Origin: Nocardioides islandensis | Lineage (GTDB): Bacteria; Actinomycetota; Actinomycetes; Propionibacteriales; Nocardioidaceae | Assembly (NCBI RefSeq): GCF_015352455.1 | Contig: NZ_JADKPN010000002.1 | Coordinates: forward strand, 248,001-312,000 | Reading direction: 5' to 3' | Length of the DNA stretch: 64,000 bases | Shown: in pieces, positions 35,020-43,941 of the stretch | How positions within the stretch are numbered: position 1 is the stretch's first letter | Layout: every line of letters begins with the position of its first letter | Position numbers and translations under genes: made by a program | The notes under the pieces: model-generated | Told to the model about the DNA's origin: nothing | What the model saw: only the letters and a program-made list of their open reading frames with translations | Databases searched by the model: none

Positions 35020-35553
35020 ATGACACCCCACCCCAAGAGAATGGCGTCGATCGCCCGGCTGCTCGCCGGTGCCCTGCTCACCGCCACCACCCTCGTCGGC
35101 ACGTCCACCGGCTCCGCGCAGGCGGCTGACGACGAGCCCACGGCCTGCGAGCAGGTCTGGGACGCCCTCCCCGCCGCCATGAAGGACGACATCCGCGCCG
35201 CCCTCCCGCTCCCGCTCCGCCAGCGCCGCGCCGCCCTCCTCGAGGTCCGGCACCAGGCGATCACCGGCGGGTACGGCGAGCAGGTGCAGGAGTGGGCCGA
35301 GAAGGTCCGCGCCAAGCGCCTGGAGGTCTGGCAGACGTTGCCCGACGACCTGAAGGCCGACATCGTCGCCGCCCGCTCGCTCCCGCTGCGCGAGCAGCGC
35401 CGGGCGATGCTGGCGATCCGGTACGCCGCCCTCCACGGTCGGTACGGCGCGGACGTCCAGGCCCTCGCCGAGAAGCGCCGCGAGTTCCGCCAGGGCTGCC
35501 CCGGCGTGGCCTCGCGCACGTTCGTCGGCGGCGCGGACCAGGCCGTCGCCTAG
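35020..35553 (+). CDS. Secreted protein with two 50-residue helical repeats
   Basis: This 177-residue protein has a signal peptide (MASIARLLAGALLTATTLVG...SAQA, cleaved near AQA-AD). Two tandem repeats of about 50 residues follow, each with a W-LP-(A/D)xxK-DI-AA core, then LPLR, RRAxL, a GxYG turn and an AEK end. A Cys before repeat 1 and one after repeat 2 (QGCPG) could form a disulfide. No family is recognised; the helical, charged, LPLR-rich pattern is loosely like periplasmic stress chaperones, but that is speculation. It faces the two-component system across about 110 bases. An ATG 21 bases downstream is an alternative start. Confidence 0.7.
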   Translation: MTPHPKRMASIARLLAGALLTATTLVGTSTGSAQAADDEPTACEQVWDALPAAMKDDIRAALPLPLRQRRAALLEVRHQAITGGYGEQVQEWAEKVRAKRLEVWQTLPDDLKADIVAARSLPLREQRRAMLAIRYAALHGRYGADVQALAEKRREFRQGCPGVASRTFVGGADQAVA

Positions 35554-35564
35554 TCGGGTGCGGG

Positions 35565-36302
35565 TCAGCGTCCGCCCGCGACCCGCAGGGTCGTGCCGGT
35601 CACGTACGACGCCTCGTCGCTCATCAGCCAGCCGATCGCGTCCGCCACCTCGGCCGGCCGGCCCGCGCGACCCAGGGGCACCAGCGGGCCGACCCGGTCG
35701 ATGCGGCCGGGCTCGCCGGCGTCGGCGTGGATCGTCGTCTCGACGATGCCCGGCGCCACGCCGACCACGCGGATGCCCTCGCCGGCGACCTCACTCGCCA
35801 GGCCGGTCGTCAGCGCGTCGACGCCGGCCTTCGCGGCGGCGTACTGGACGTACTCGTTCGGCGCCCCGAGGGTCGCCGCACCCGACGAGACGTTCACGAC
35901 CACGCCGCCCTGTCCACCACGGGACCGCGCCATGAGGCGGACCGCCGCACGTGCGCAGAGGATGGCGGCGGTGAGGTTCAGGTCGACGGTGCGGCGGACG
36001 ACGTCGGCGGACGTCTCGGCGAGCGGCGCGATGTTCAGCGTCGCGCCCGCGTTGTTGACCAGCCCGGTCACGGTGCCGAGCTCGGCGGCTCGCGCGAACA
36101 GCAGCGCGACGCCGTCGTCGGTGGTGATGTCCGCGGCGACGACGTGCACCTGGTGGCCGTGCTCGCGGACGTCGCCGGCCGTGGCCTCGGCCGCCTCGCC
36201 GTCGGCCGCGTAGCCGAGCACGAGGTCGTGCCCGTCAGCGGCCAGGCGGTGCGCCGTCGCGGCCCCGATCCCCCGGGTGCCGCCGGTGATGACGGTGAGC
36301 AT
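35565..36302 (-). CDS. Short-chain dehydrogenase/reductase
   Basis: This 245-residue classical SDR has the cofactor motif TGGTRGIGAA near the N-terminus, NNAG, the catalytic Ser in VVVNVSSGAA, YxxxK in YVQYAAAKAG and a PG motif after it. The ending YVTGTTLRVAGGR is typical of FabG-like oxidoreductases. It reduces or oxidises a carbonyl or alcohol with NAD(P)(H); substrate unknown. It converges on the secreted repeat protein and follows the NmrA-like gene by 20 bases. Confidence 0.92.
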   Translation of the reverse strand: MLTVITGGTRGIGAATAHRLAADGHDLVLGYAADGEAAEATAGDVREHGHQVHVVAADITTDDGVALLFARAAELGTVTGLVNNAGATLNIAPLAETSADVVRRTVDLNLTAAILCARAAVRLMARSRGGQGGVVVNVSSGAATLGAPNEYVQYAAAKAGVDALTTGLASEVAGEGIRVVGVAPGIVETTIHADAGEPGRIDRVGPLVPLGRAGRPAEVADAIGWLMSDEASYVTGTTLRVAGGR

Positions 36303-36322
36303 GCACCCAACCTATGACCGGC

Positions 36323-36994
36323 CTAGGGACGACCCAGGAGTGCGCGCAGCACGAGGGTGCCGGCCGGCAGCCCGTACGCGTCGTAGTACGCGAACATCGT
36401 GCGCAGACCCTCGGGGACGTCCGGGCCCACCTCGACCCGCTCGGCCGACGTGCCGGCCCCGGCGGCCAGGTCGGCGACGCTCCCGGTGCGGCTGGCCAGC
36501 TCGTACGTCGCACCCTCGTGCCGGTCCTCGGTCAGCACCGTGGCCGCCGCCTCGCCGAGGTCGGCGAGGTCGAGGAAGCCGAACGGCGCGTGGACGTCGT
36601 ACGGGACGAGGAGCGGTCGCGTGAGGTCGAAGTTCTGCAGGTACACGGCCGGCTGGACGATCGTCCAGCCCAGCCCCGAGCGTCGCACCAGGTCCTCGGA
36701 GCGGGCCTTGCCCAGGTGGTGGGGCATCGCCGGGAGGTACGGGCTGGCGACCGAGTGGTAGACGACCCGGCCGACCCCGTGGCGCTCGCAGGCGGCCAGG
36801 GCGGACGCGACGTACGCCGGCTCGTCCGGGTGGAAGTTCGGCGCGACGAGGTACGCCGCGTCGCAGCCGGCCAGCGCGGCGAGGTCCGGCTGGTCGGACC
36901 GTCCGAGGGCCACGCTCTCGACGCCGCGAACGGCGAGAGCCGCGGCGACGGCCCGGCCGGTCTTGCCGTGCCCGCCGACGATCCCGACCCTCAT
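36323..36994 (-). CDS. NAD(P)-binding NmrA-like protein
   Basis: This 223-residue atypical SDR has the Rossmann start VGIVGGHGKTGRAVAAAL (GxxGxxG variant) and no YxxxK active site. The segments VVYHSVASPYLPAMPHHLGKARSEDLVRRSG and WTIVQPAVYLQNF match NmrA-like redox sensors or quinone reductases. It is somewhat shorter than typical NmrA proteins (about 290). It may sense NADP(H) or act as a reductase. It lies upstream of the SDR gene and diverges from the cyclic-nucleotide-domain gene. Confidence 0.8.
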   Translation of the reverse strand: MRVGIVGGHGKTGRAVAAALAVRGVESVALGRSDQPDLAALAGCDAAYLVAPNFHPDEPAYVASALAACERHGVGRVVYHSVASPYLPAMPHHLGKARSEDLVRRSGLGWTIVQPAVYLQNFDLTRPLLVPYDVHAPFGFLDLADLGEAAATVLTEDRHEGATYELASRTGSVADLAAGAGTSAERVEVGPDVPEGLRTMFAYYDAYGLPAGTLVLRALLGRP

Positions 36995-37035
36995 GGGTCT
37001 TCAACCTAGGCCGTGCGAACGTCATGCTCGGCGCC

Positions 37036-38037
37036 ATGAGGATCGAGAAGTCGGTGACGGCGGTGACGTGGATCCCCTCGGAGGCGATCGAGGGCATGCC
37101 CAAGCTGCCGTTCGAGCTCGGGGTCACCCACTACGACGCGCCGCCACCGGACCGGTTCGCGGACGGGGACCTCGAGGCGTGGCGCGAGGCCAACAGGTTC
37201 CGGGAGGCCAACCGGCTGCGCGCCTGGATCGAGGTGGACGGCGGGCGGATCGTCGCCACCGGCTACTCCGGAGGTGCGCTGATCGGCGCCACCCGCGTCA
37301 CCATCGGCCCGAAGACGGTCGCCTTCCCCGGCGTGACGTACCCGTTGATCCAGCAGGAGCCCGAGATCGGGCCCGGATGGGTCAGGTTCGCGCAGACCGC
37401 CGGCGGCCGGATGGGCCTGCCGGCGCCCCGGCGGGTGCGAGGCAAACCGTTCTTCCAGGTGGCCTCGGCCTCGGCGTGGACGACGCTCCAGCTGACGATC
37501 TACTCGGACGGGCGTTCCGAGCACCGGCTCACCGGCGCCAGCCCCTTCCCCCGGCACTGGATCTACGACGACGACGGCGTGCTCGTGGAGAAGAGCGGGG
37601 CGATCGACTTCGAGCGCTGGTGGCGCGAGTCGCACGCGGCCAACAGCCCGTGGGGCGGCGAGGACTCGCCGGCGGTCATCGCCGCCGCGGAGTCGGAGCT
37701 CGAGCGCGAGCTGTCCGGGCTGCTCATCCACGGCTCCCAGGGCATCCGGCGCCGCGACCTGGCGGCGGGAGAGGCCCTCGTCCAGCAGCACGAGACGGGC
37801 GACGAGCTGTTCCTCGTGCTCGACGGAATGCTGGACGTCGAGGTGGACGGCGAGGTCGTCGCCGAGGTCGGGCCGGGAGCGGTCCTGGGCGTCCACGCGG
37901 CGCTCGAGGGCGGGCGCCGGACCGCGACGCTGCGGGCCGCGACCCGCTGCCGGGTGGTCGTGGTGGCGCAGCACGACCTGGACCCGGCGGCGCTGGCCGC
38001 CATCGCGTCCGGCCAGCGCCGAGAGGCGACCTCCTAG
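37036..38037 (+). CDS. Cyclic-nucleotide-binding-domain protein with unknown N-terminal domain
   Basis: This 333-residue soluble protein has an N-terminal region of about 200 residues of unknown type (THYDAPPPDRFADG..., FPRHWIYDDDG) and a C-terminal CNB fold near 225-320 (LAAGEALVQQHETGDELFLVLDGMLDVEVDGE). In the CNB cassette the usual GE is replaced (VLGVHAALEGGRRTATL), so cAMP binding is doubtful although an Arg remains. The start at 37036 is preferred over the ATG at 37024 because family-like sequence begins there; neither has a strong ribosome site. It converges on the LuxR regulator. Confidence 0.75.
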   Translation: MRIEKSVTAVTWIPSEAIEGMPKLPFELGVTHYDAPPPDRFADGDLEAWREANRFREANRLRAWIEVDGGRIVATGYSGGALIGATRVTIGPKTVAFPGVTYPLIQQEPEIGPGWVRFAQTAGGRMGLPAPRRVRGKPFFQVASASAWTTLQLTIYSDGRSEHRLTGASPFPRHWIYDDDGVLVEKSGAIDFERWWRESHAANSPWGGEDSPAVIAAAESELERELSGLLIHGSQGIRRRDLAAGEALVQQHETGDELFLVLDGMLDVEVDGEVVAEVGPGAVLGVHAALEGGRRTATLRAATRCRVVVVAQHDLDPAALAAIASGQRREATS

Positions 38038-38039
38038 GG

Positions 38040-39101
38040 TCAGGCGGCCCCGGCGATCCGGGACAGCAGCACCTGGCGCGAGACCGTGCCGGTCTTGGCC
38101 AGCACCGCCTTCACGTGGTCGTGGACGGTGTGCTCGGAGACGAACAGCCGTCCGGCGATGGCGTGCGAGTCCGACCCGCGGGAGACCTCGGCCAGCACCT
38201 CGCGCTCGCGCGGCGTCAGCCCGTGCGCCAGCGCGAAGACCTCGCGCCGCTCGGCGGGCGTGCTCACCTCGATGGTCACCACCACGTCGCCTTCCTCGAC
38301 GCCGGTCGGGGTCATGCGGTCGGCGCGCAGGGTGACCCATCGTCCCGAGCCGAGGTGCACCCGCGCCCGCGGCTCGCCGACCGGCGCGCCCGCCTCCTGC
38401 GCGACGAGGGCCGCCGCGACGTTGTACGCCGCCGCCGGCACCGTCGACACCGGGTCGTCGGGCGGGTTCAGCGCGAAGAGTGCCTCGGCCGCCCACGCCG
38501 TCTGGCTGCGCACGACCAGGGCAGGGCTCAGGACGACGACCGCCGGCCCACTGAGGTCGAGCGCCTCGGCGTCGTCCACGAACGTGCGCGCGACGGCCTC
38601 GCGCAGTCCCGTGGCCAGCACCGGCGCCAGCTCGGCGAGGAACGCCGCGTCCGCGGCGGCGTACGCCGCCCCGCCCGTGCGCCACAGGTCCAGCCAGGCC
38701 CAGCAGCCGAACCGGTCGGCGCACACGACCGTCGCCACGTCGCTGACGCCGAAGCCGCTGAGGCACTCGCGCCAGAGCAGCGAGGCGGACAGGTCGCCGC
38801 CGGTCGCGGCGAGCAGCGTCGCGGCCGCGCGGCCCTCGTCGAGCAGCCGGTCCCAGCGGTTGACGGTCGTGAGGTACCGCAGCCGGCCCAAGCGCGGCAG
38901 GTCCGGGAAGGCGAGGCCGGGGACGTCGGCGAGCGGTGAGGTGCCCACGCGGGTCGCCGGGTCGGTCAGCAGCCAGACGTGGCCGTCGTACGGGAGCACG
39001 GTCCGCACCTCGGCGAGCACCCGTTCGCGGTAGGCCTTCGCGGTCAGGCCCGCGGCGCCGATGCGCTCGACGCGGTCGAGCACGCTCGTCCGGGAGACCA
39101 C
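38040..39101 (-). CDS. LuxR-family transcriptional regulator
   Basis: This 353-residue protein has a GAF/PAS-like sensor in its N-terminal 250 residues and a C-terminal LuxR helix-turn-helix (GLTPREREVLAEVSRGSDSHAIA...LFVSEHTVHDHVKAVLAKTG, about 285-345). The start is placed at GTG 39101, as the upstream extension is Trp/Arg/Pro-rich and unlike the family. It ends two bases from the stop of the CNB-domain gene and diverges from a small ferredoxin-fold protein that may be a target. Confidence 0.87.
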   Translation of the reverse strand: MVSRTSVLDRVERIGAAGLTAKAYRERVLAEVRTVLPYDGHVWLLTDPATRVGTSPLADVPGLAFPDLPRLGRLRYLTTVNRWDRLLDEGRAAATLLAATGGDLSASLLWRECLSGFGVSDVATVVCADRFGCWAWLDLWRTGGAAYAAADAAFLAELAPVLATGLREAVARTFVDDAEALDLSGPAVVVLSPALVVRSQTAWAAEALFALNPPDDPVSTVPAAAYNVAAALVAQEAGAPVGEPRARVHLGSGRWVTLRADRMTPTGVEEGDVVVTIEVSTPAERREVFALAHGLTPREREVLAEVSRGSDSHAIAGRLFVSEHTVHDHVKAVLAKTGTVSRQVLLSRIAGAA

Positions 39102-39190
39102 GTCTCCGAGCGTAGGGCCGCGTCGCGGACGCGAGGATCCCCAGCACGGGGGATGTCCCGACCCTGCGCGGTGGGCGCACAGTCCTCGCC

Positions 39191-39481
39191 ATGTACGCAC
39201 TCCAGATCCAGAACACCGTCCGCGACTACGACAGCTGGAGGGCCGCCTTCGACAAGTTCGAGCGGTTCCGCGAGGAGCACGCCGTCCGGTCCTACCGCGT
39301 GCTGCGCAGCGCCGGCGACCCGCACGACGTCCAGGTGATCCTCGACTTCGACGACGAGACGGCGGCGACCGAGTTCCGGGGACGCCTCGAGCAGATCCTC
39401 CGGACGCCGCAGTCCCGGGAGCAGCTGAGCAGCCATCGTGGGCCCGACCTGCTCGAGGTCGTGGGCCGCCAGTCCTGGTGA
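39191..39481 (+). CDS. Small alpha/beta-barrel-like protein (ABM-type fold)
   Basis: This 96-residue protein shows a dimeric alpha/beta-barrel pattern: strand YALQIQNTV, a DYDSWRAAFDKFERFREEHAV helix, strand SYRVLRSAGDPHDVQVILDF, a second helix ending in LEQIL. This resembles antibiotic-biosynthesis-monooxygenase and cyclase-like proteins. No catalytic residue can be named. It diverges from the LuxR regulator by 89 bases, so regulation by that protein is plausible. Confidence 0.65.
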   Translation: MYALQIQNTVRDYDSWRAAFDKFERFREEHAVRSYRVLRSAGDPHDVQVILDFDDETAATEFRGRLEQILRTPQSREQLSSHRGPDLLEVVGRQSW

Positions 39482-39568
39482 GGCACTCGTCGGGCCAGGA
39501 CTAAATGCGCGACAACGAGCGTCCGAGACGGCATCCTGATCGCGCACACGTCCGACCAAGGGGGTCTC

Positions 39569-40024
39569 ATGATCAAGGCGTACCGGATTCTGGCCGTCAT
39601 CATCGCGGCGGAGGTGGTCATCCAGGCGATGATGATCGTCTTCGCGGTGGCGGGCCTCGGGAAGTACATCGACGACGGCAACGTCGTCGACAAGGCCGCC
39701 ATGGAGGACGAGGACCTCAGCTTCACCGGGGTCGTCGGCTTCATGGTCCACGGCATCAACGGGATGATGATCATCCCGCTGCTGGGCATCGCCCTCCTGG
39801 TCATCTCCTTCTTCGCGAAGTTCGACGGCGCGGTCAAGTGGGCAGGCATCGTGCTCGCCTCGATCGTGGTCCAGGTGTTCGCCGGGATCCTCGCCCACGA
39901 CGCGCCGTACATCGGCCTGATCCACGGGCTCAACGCCTTCATCCTCGCCGGTTCCGCCGGGTTCGCCTCCCGGCAGGCCAAGGCCGCCGAGGTCGGCGCG
40001 CCGGCCACCACCGTGGCGGCGTGA
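39569..40024 (+). CDS. Four-segment membrane protein upstream of multicopper oxidase
   Basis: This 151-residue protein has four predicted membrane segments (starting ILAVIIAAEVVIQAMMIVF) and an acidic extracellular loop (KYIDDGNVVDKAAMEDEDL). Conserved-looking His residues lie in segments 2-4 (MVHGINGMM, LAHDAP, LIHGLNA), which could bind haem or copper. The family is not certain (perhaps DUF6220-like). Its stop overlaps the GTG of the multicopper oxidase (GTGA), so the two probably act together at the membrane. GGGGG lies before the ATG. Confidence 0.75.
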   Translation: MIKAYRILAVIIAAEVVIQAMMIVFAVAGLGKYIDDGNVVDKAAMEDEDLSFTGVVGFMVHGINGMMIIPLLGIALLVISFFAKFDGAVKWAGIVLASIVVQVFAGILAHDAPYIGLIHGLNAFILAGSAGFASRQAKAAEVGAPATTVAA

Positions 40025-41532
40025 GCCAGGAAGCACCGCAGCAGAACCCTCGGCCTCGGGTCGCGACGTACCTGCGCACCCACCTGCGCACGATCGTCGC
40101 GACCGCGGCCACGCTCGCCGTCCTCGTGCCGCTCGCGGTGATGTGGTGGGGCAGCCGGATGCCGGGGTCCTACTCCGTCATGGACATGGGGTACGTCGAC
40201 CTCGGCGGCGGGCCCGACACGATGGGGCTCGCCGATCGGTCCGGCCACGACATGTCCGGGATGCCGGGCATGGTCAGCGTCGCCGACCTCGTCGCCGACC
40301 CCGGCCGGCCCGCGGACGTCACCGTCGACCTCACCGCGTCGCAAGGCACCGTGACACTGGCGTCGGGGCGCACGGTCGAGGGGTACATGTTCAACGGCAC
40401 CTCGCCCGGCCCCCTGATCGAGGCGACCGAGGGCGACCTGGTCGAGGTGCGGGTGCACAACGACGACGTCGAGGACGGCATCTCGGTCCACTGGCACGGC
40501 GTCGACGTCCCGAACGCCGAGGACGGCGTCGCCGGCGTCACCCAGGACGCGATCGGGGCGGGCGAGGACCACGTCTACCGCTTCGTCGTCGACGACCCGG
40601 GCACCTACTGGTACCACTCGCACCAGGTCTCGCACACCCAGGTGCTCCGCGGGTTGTACGGGCCGCTCGTGGTGCACCCCCGCGGGCGGCCGAGCGCGGT
40701 GGACGTGATGGCGGTGACGCACACGTACGCCGGGACGCGGACGCTCAACGGGGACGAGGGTGTCGTCACGTTCGGCGCCTCCCCCGGCGCGGTCGCCCGC
40801 GTGCGGGTCGTGAACACGGACAACGGCGCCGTGCAGGCCTGGTCGTCCGCGCCGTACCGCGTCCTGGCCGTCGACGGCCGCGAGGTGAACGAGCCGACGG
40901 CCGTGGAGGGCAAGCGCGTCTCCGTGCCGGCCGGTGGCCGCTACGACCTCGAGGTCACCGCGCCGGCCCGCATCCAGATCGGCTCGACGGCGCTCGTCGT
41001 CGGGGACGACGACCCCGGCCGGGCGCCGCAGCCGCGCGACGAGCTGGACATGCTGTCCTACGGCTCGCCGACCGCGCTCCCGTTCGACGCCTCGGCGCCC
41101 GACCGGACGTTCCGGTACTCCATCGGCCGCCGCCCCGGCTTCCTCGACGGCAAGCCCGGCTTCTGGTGGTCCATCAACGGGCACCTGTGGCCGGACATCC
41201 CGATGTACGTCGTCGACGAGGGCGACGTGGTCGTGTTCGAGATCGAGAACCACAGCGGCGAGGTGCACCCGATGCACCTCCACGGCCACCACGCGGTGGT
41301 GCTCTCCCGCGACGGCGAGGAGGCCACCGGGAGCCCGTGGTGGGTCGACTCCCTCGACGTCGACGACGGCGAGACGCTGCGGGTGGCGTTCGTCGCCGAC
41401 AACCCGGGCATCTGGATGGACCACTGCCACAACCTCAAGCACGCGGCGCAGGGCTTGGTGGCGCACCTGATGTACAGCAACGTCACCGAGCCCTACCGCG
41501 CGGGCGACGACACCGGCAACACGCCGGAGTGA
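40021..41532 (+). CDS. Multicopper oxidase, membrane-anchored
   Basis: This 503-residue protein has an N-terminal membrane anchor (IVATAATLAVLVPLAVMWW) and a Met/His-rich stretch (SVMDMGY...TMGLADRSGHDMSGMPGM, 52-84) that could bind copper. All four copper-ligand segments are present: HWHG (157-160), YHSH (198-201), HPMHLHGHH (from 416) and HCHNLKH (from 468). Such enzymes oxidise metals or phenolics and reduce oxygen to water outside the membrane; the Met-rich region fits cuprous oxidase activity. GTG start in a GTGA overlap with the membrane protein upstream. It ends two bases from the convergent deaminase stop. Confidence 0.9.
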   Translation: MSQEAPQQNPRPRVATYLRTHLRTIVATAATLAVLVPLAVMWWGSRMPGSYSVMDMGYVDLGGGPDTMGLADRSGHDMSGMPGMVSVADLVADPGRPADVTVDLTASQGTVTLASGRTVEGYMFNGTSPGPLIEATEGDLVEVRVHNDDVEDGISVHWHGVDVPNAEDGVAGVTQDAIGAGEDHVYRFVVDDPGTYWYHSHQVSHTQVLRGLYGPLVVHPRGRPSAVDVMAVTHTYAGTRTLNGDEGVVTFGASPGAVARVRVVNTDNGAVQAWSSAPYRVLAVDGREVNEPTAVEGKRVSVPAGGRYDLEVTAPARIQIGSTALVVGDDDPGRAPQPRDELDMLSYGSPTALPFDASAPDRTFRYSIGRRPGFLDGKPGFWWSINGHLWPDIPMYVVDEGDVVVFEIENHSGEVHPMHLHGHHAVVLSRDGEEATGSPWWVDSLDVDDGETLRVAFVADNPGIWMDHCHNLKHAAQGLVAHLMYSNVTEPYRAGDDTGNTPE

Positions 41533-41533
41533 G

Positions 41534-42031
41534 CTATCGACTCCGCTCTGCTTGGGCCCGGTGCAGCTCGCGCAGCTCGTCCTCGAGCTCGGTGAAGGGC
41601 CCGCGCACCTCGATGCCGGGCGCGACCTCCTGGACGGGCAACGGCAGGACGGCCGAGGGCGGGAGGCCCCAGGCGGCCCGCCAGACGACCAGCTGCGCCG
41701 TCGACCCGGCGTACACGATCGGCCCCAGGCCGACCCACGCGTGCGCCGCCGAGCACATCGCGCAGTGCTCGCCCGAGGTGTAGACCGTCGACCCGGCACG
41801 CTCCTCGGGCGTCAGGTTGGTCGCGGCCCAGCGTGCGGCCTCCAGCTCCGGGTGACGGGTCTGGTCGCCGTCCTTCGTGCGGTTGCGGTCCTCGAAGCGG
41901 ACCTCGCCGCTCGCGTCGACCAGCACCGAGCCGAAGGGCTCGTCGCCGTCGTCGTACGCCTCGCGAGCCAGGTCGACGGCCCGCCGCAGGTAGGTGAGAT
42001 CGTCCTCGTGCTGGTCGTCGGGCCGGGTCAT
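41534..42031 (-). CDS. Cytidine-deaminase-superfamily deaminase with variant zinc motif
   Basis: This 165-residue protein has the zinc-deaminase fold: EPFGSVLVD, the HxE motif as HPELEAARWAA (instead of the usual HAE) and a second motif EHCAMCSAAH (instead of PCxxC). Zinc ligands and catalytic Glu are kept. The closest types are guanine or other nucleobase deaminases. Its ATG overlaps the stop of the hydantoinase B subunit, so it probably deaminates the substrate or product of that enzyme. A creatinine-like or guanine-derived route is possible but unproven. Confidence 0.82.
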   Translation of the reverse strand: MTRPDDQHEDDLTYLRRAVDLAREAYDDGDEPFGSVLVDASGEVRFEDRNRTKDGDQTRHPELEAARWAATNLTPEERAGSTVYTSGEHCAMCSAAHAWVGLGPIVYAGSTAQLVVWRAAWGLPPSAVLPLPVQEVAPGIEVRGPFTELEDELRELHRAQAERSR

Positions 42032-43941
42032 GCCAGCACGTCCACGGGTGCGTGGGCGGCCCCGTCGGCCAGCCGGGCGTACCCGGGGCCGCGGTCGAAG
42101 AAGGCGTCGCTCGCCGCCGGCCGGGCGGCCCTCGCGGCGGCCGTCGCGTCGGCGTCGTACCCGAGGTCGTCCGCCTCCACGGAGCCGGTGAGCACCACGC
42201 CGTACGACGCCAGCGCGGCGTCCGCGGACACCTTGCGCCAGACGACGTCGCGCACCACGAGCTCGGGGTCGCGCGCGAGCGGGTCGCCCCAGCCGCCACC
42301 ACCCGTCGTGCGGATGCGGATCACCTCGCCGGCCTCGACCGGCTCGGCGTCGGCAAGTGCGTCGACCTCCCGCTCGCGCGGTCCGCCGGGGTCGATGGTG
42401 ACCTGGAACGGCTGGCCGGCCAGTCCGCCCTTCACGCCCCAGCAGGCGAGGATCGACCGGTCCGCGATCGACATGAAGTGGGCGTCCTTGAGCATCCGGA
42501 TGTGCTTCTCGTACCCCAGCCCGCCGCGGTACTCCCCCGCGCCGCCGGAGTCCATCGCGAGGCCGAGCGACTCCACGCGGAACGGGAAGCGGGCCTCGGT
42601 GAACTCGGTCGGCAGGTTCCGCGAGTCCGGCACGACGTGGATGGTGTCCTCCCCGTCGGCGTAGTAGCGGCCGCCGGAGCCGCCGCCGAGCACCTCGCGC
42701 ATGAGGTACGAGCGGCCGTCGAGGTCCTCGCCGTACACGCCGGTGTAGCGGATCGTCTCCTGGTCCGCCGGCATCCGCCCGTCGACCGCCTTGGCCACCA
42801 CACCCGCGAGGACGCCCAGCAGCCGCAGGATCACGAACGTGCGGGCGTTGGTCGGCGCCGGGAAGACCGGTGTCAGCAGCGTGCCGGGCTCGGGGAACCG
42901 CATCTCGATGAGCGGCACGATGCCCTCGTTGACGTCGAGCTCGGCCATCCGCTCGGGGGTGTCGGCGAGGTTGCGCAGGATCGGCGCCAGCCACTTCTTG
43001 AGGAACACGCCGTCGCTGTAGTCGCCGCAGTGGTTGATCGGTCCCTTCGCCTGCGCCGACGTGCCGTCGAAGTCGAGGATGATCCGCTCGCCATCGGGGT
43101 CGTCCGGGCCGGTGCGGGTGAGCGTGATGCGTTGGGTGTGCAGCATCGGCTCGTCGACGCCGTCGTGCTCGGCGTAGTCCTCCCACACCCACGACCCGAC
43201 CGGGATCTTGCTCAGGATCTCGCGGCGGTACGTCGTGGTGGTGCGGTCGATGATCGCGTCGAAGCAGGACTCCACGACGTCCACGCCGTAGCGGTCGAAG
43301 AGCTCGCCCAGCCGGCGCGCACCCATCAGGCAGGCCGAGCACTCGGCGTCGAGGTCGGCGGCCAGGCTCTCGGGCATCCGGGAGTTGCGGGTCATGATCG
43401 ACAGCGCCGCCTTGTTGGGCCTGCCTGCGTCCCACAGCCGGATCGGCGGGACCATCAGGCCCTCCTCGAAGACGCTGGTCGCGTGGCTCGGCATCGAGCC
43501 CGGGACCGCGCCGCCGATGTCGTCGTGGTGGCCGAAGGCCTGCACGAACGCGACCACCTTCCCGTGCGAGAAGACGGGGACGGTCACGCAGAGATCGGGC
43601 AGGTGGCCGATGCCGCCCTCGGAGCGGTAGACGTCGTTGTGGAAGAACACGTCGCCCTCGCGCATCTCCTCGATCGGGAAGTCGCGGGCGACGGGGTGGA
43701 CGAGGGCGGAGTACGAGCGGCCGGTGAGCTTGCGCAGCAGCCGGTCGTGGATGCCCGCGCGGAAGTCGTGGGCGTCCCGGATCATCGGGCTGCGGGAGGT
43801 GCGCGCGATGGCGGTCTCGACCTCCATCTCCACGCTGGCCAGCGATCCCTGGACGATCTCGACCAGCACCGGGTCGGCGCTCGCGCCGGCGTCGTCGGTG
43901 AGGGAGCCGAACGGGAACTGGGTGGGGGCACGCCGGCTCAC
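42028..43941 (-). CDS. hyuB: Hydantoinase/oxoprolinase subunit B
   Basis: This 637-residue protein has HyuB signatures: ADPVLVEIVQGSLASVEMEVETAIARTSRSPMI..., DVFFHNDVYRSEGGIGHLPDL, FGHHDDIGGAVPGSMPSHATSVFEEGL and the C-terminal RIRTTGGGGWGDP. With HyuA it forms an ATP-dependent enzyme that opens hydantoin- or oxoproline-type rings. The GTG start overlaps the HyuA stop (GTGA), and its own stop overlaps the deaminase start. Substrate is not decided by sequence. Confidence 0.92.
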   Translation of the reverse strand: MSRRAPTQFPFGSLTDDAGASADPVLVEIVQGSLASVEMEVETAIARTSRSPMIRDAHDFRAGIHDRLLRKLTGRSYSALVHPVARDFPIEEMREGDVFFHNDVYRSEGGIGHLPDLCVTVPVFSHGKVVAFVQAFGHHDDIGGAVPGSMPSHATSVFEEGLMVPPIRLWDAGRPNKAALSIMTRNSRMPESLAADLDAECSACLMGARRLGELFDRYGVDVVESCFDAIIDRTTTTYRREILSKIPVGSWVWEDYAEHDGVDEPMLHTQRITLTRTGPDDPDGERIILDFDGTSAQAKGPINHCGDYSDGVFLKKWLAPILRNLADTPERMAELDVNEGIVPLIEMRFPEPGTLLTPVFPAPTNARTFVILRLLGVLAGVVAKAVDGRMPADQETIRYTGVYGEDLDGRSYLMREVLGGGSGGRYYADGEDTIHVVPDSRNLPTEFTEARFPFRVESLGLAMDSGGAGEYRGGLGYEKHIRMLKDAHFMSIADRSILACWGVKGGLAGQPFQVTIDPGGPREREVDALADAEPVEAGEVIRIRTTGGGGWGDPLARDPELVVRDVVWRKVSADAALASYGVVLTGSVEADDLGYDADATAAARAARPAASDAFFDRGPGYARLADGAAHAPVDVLA

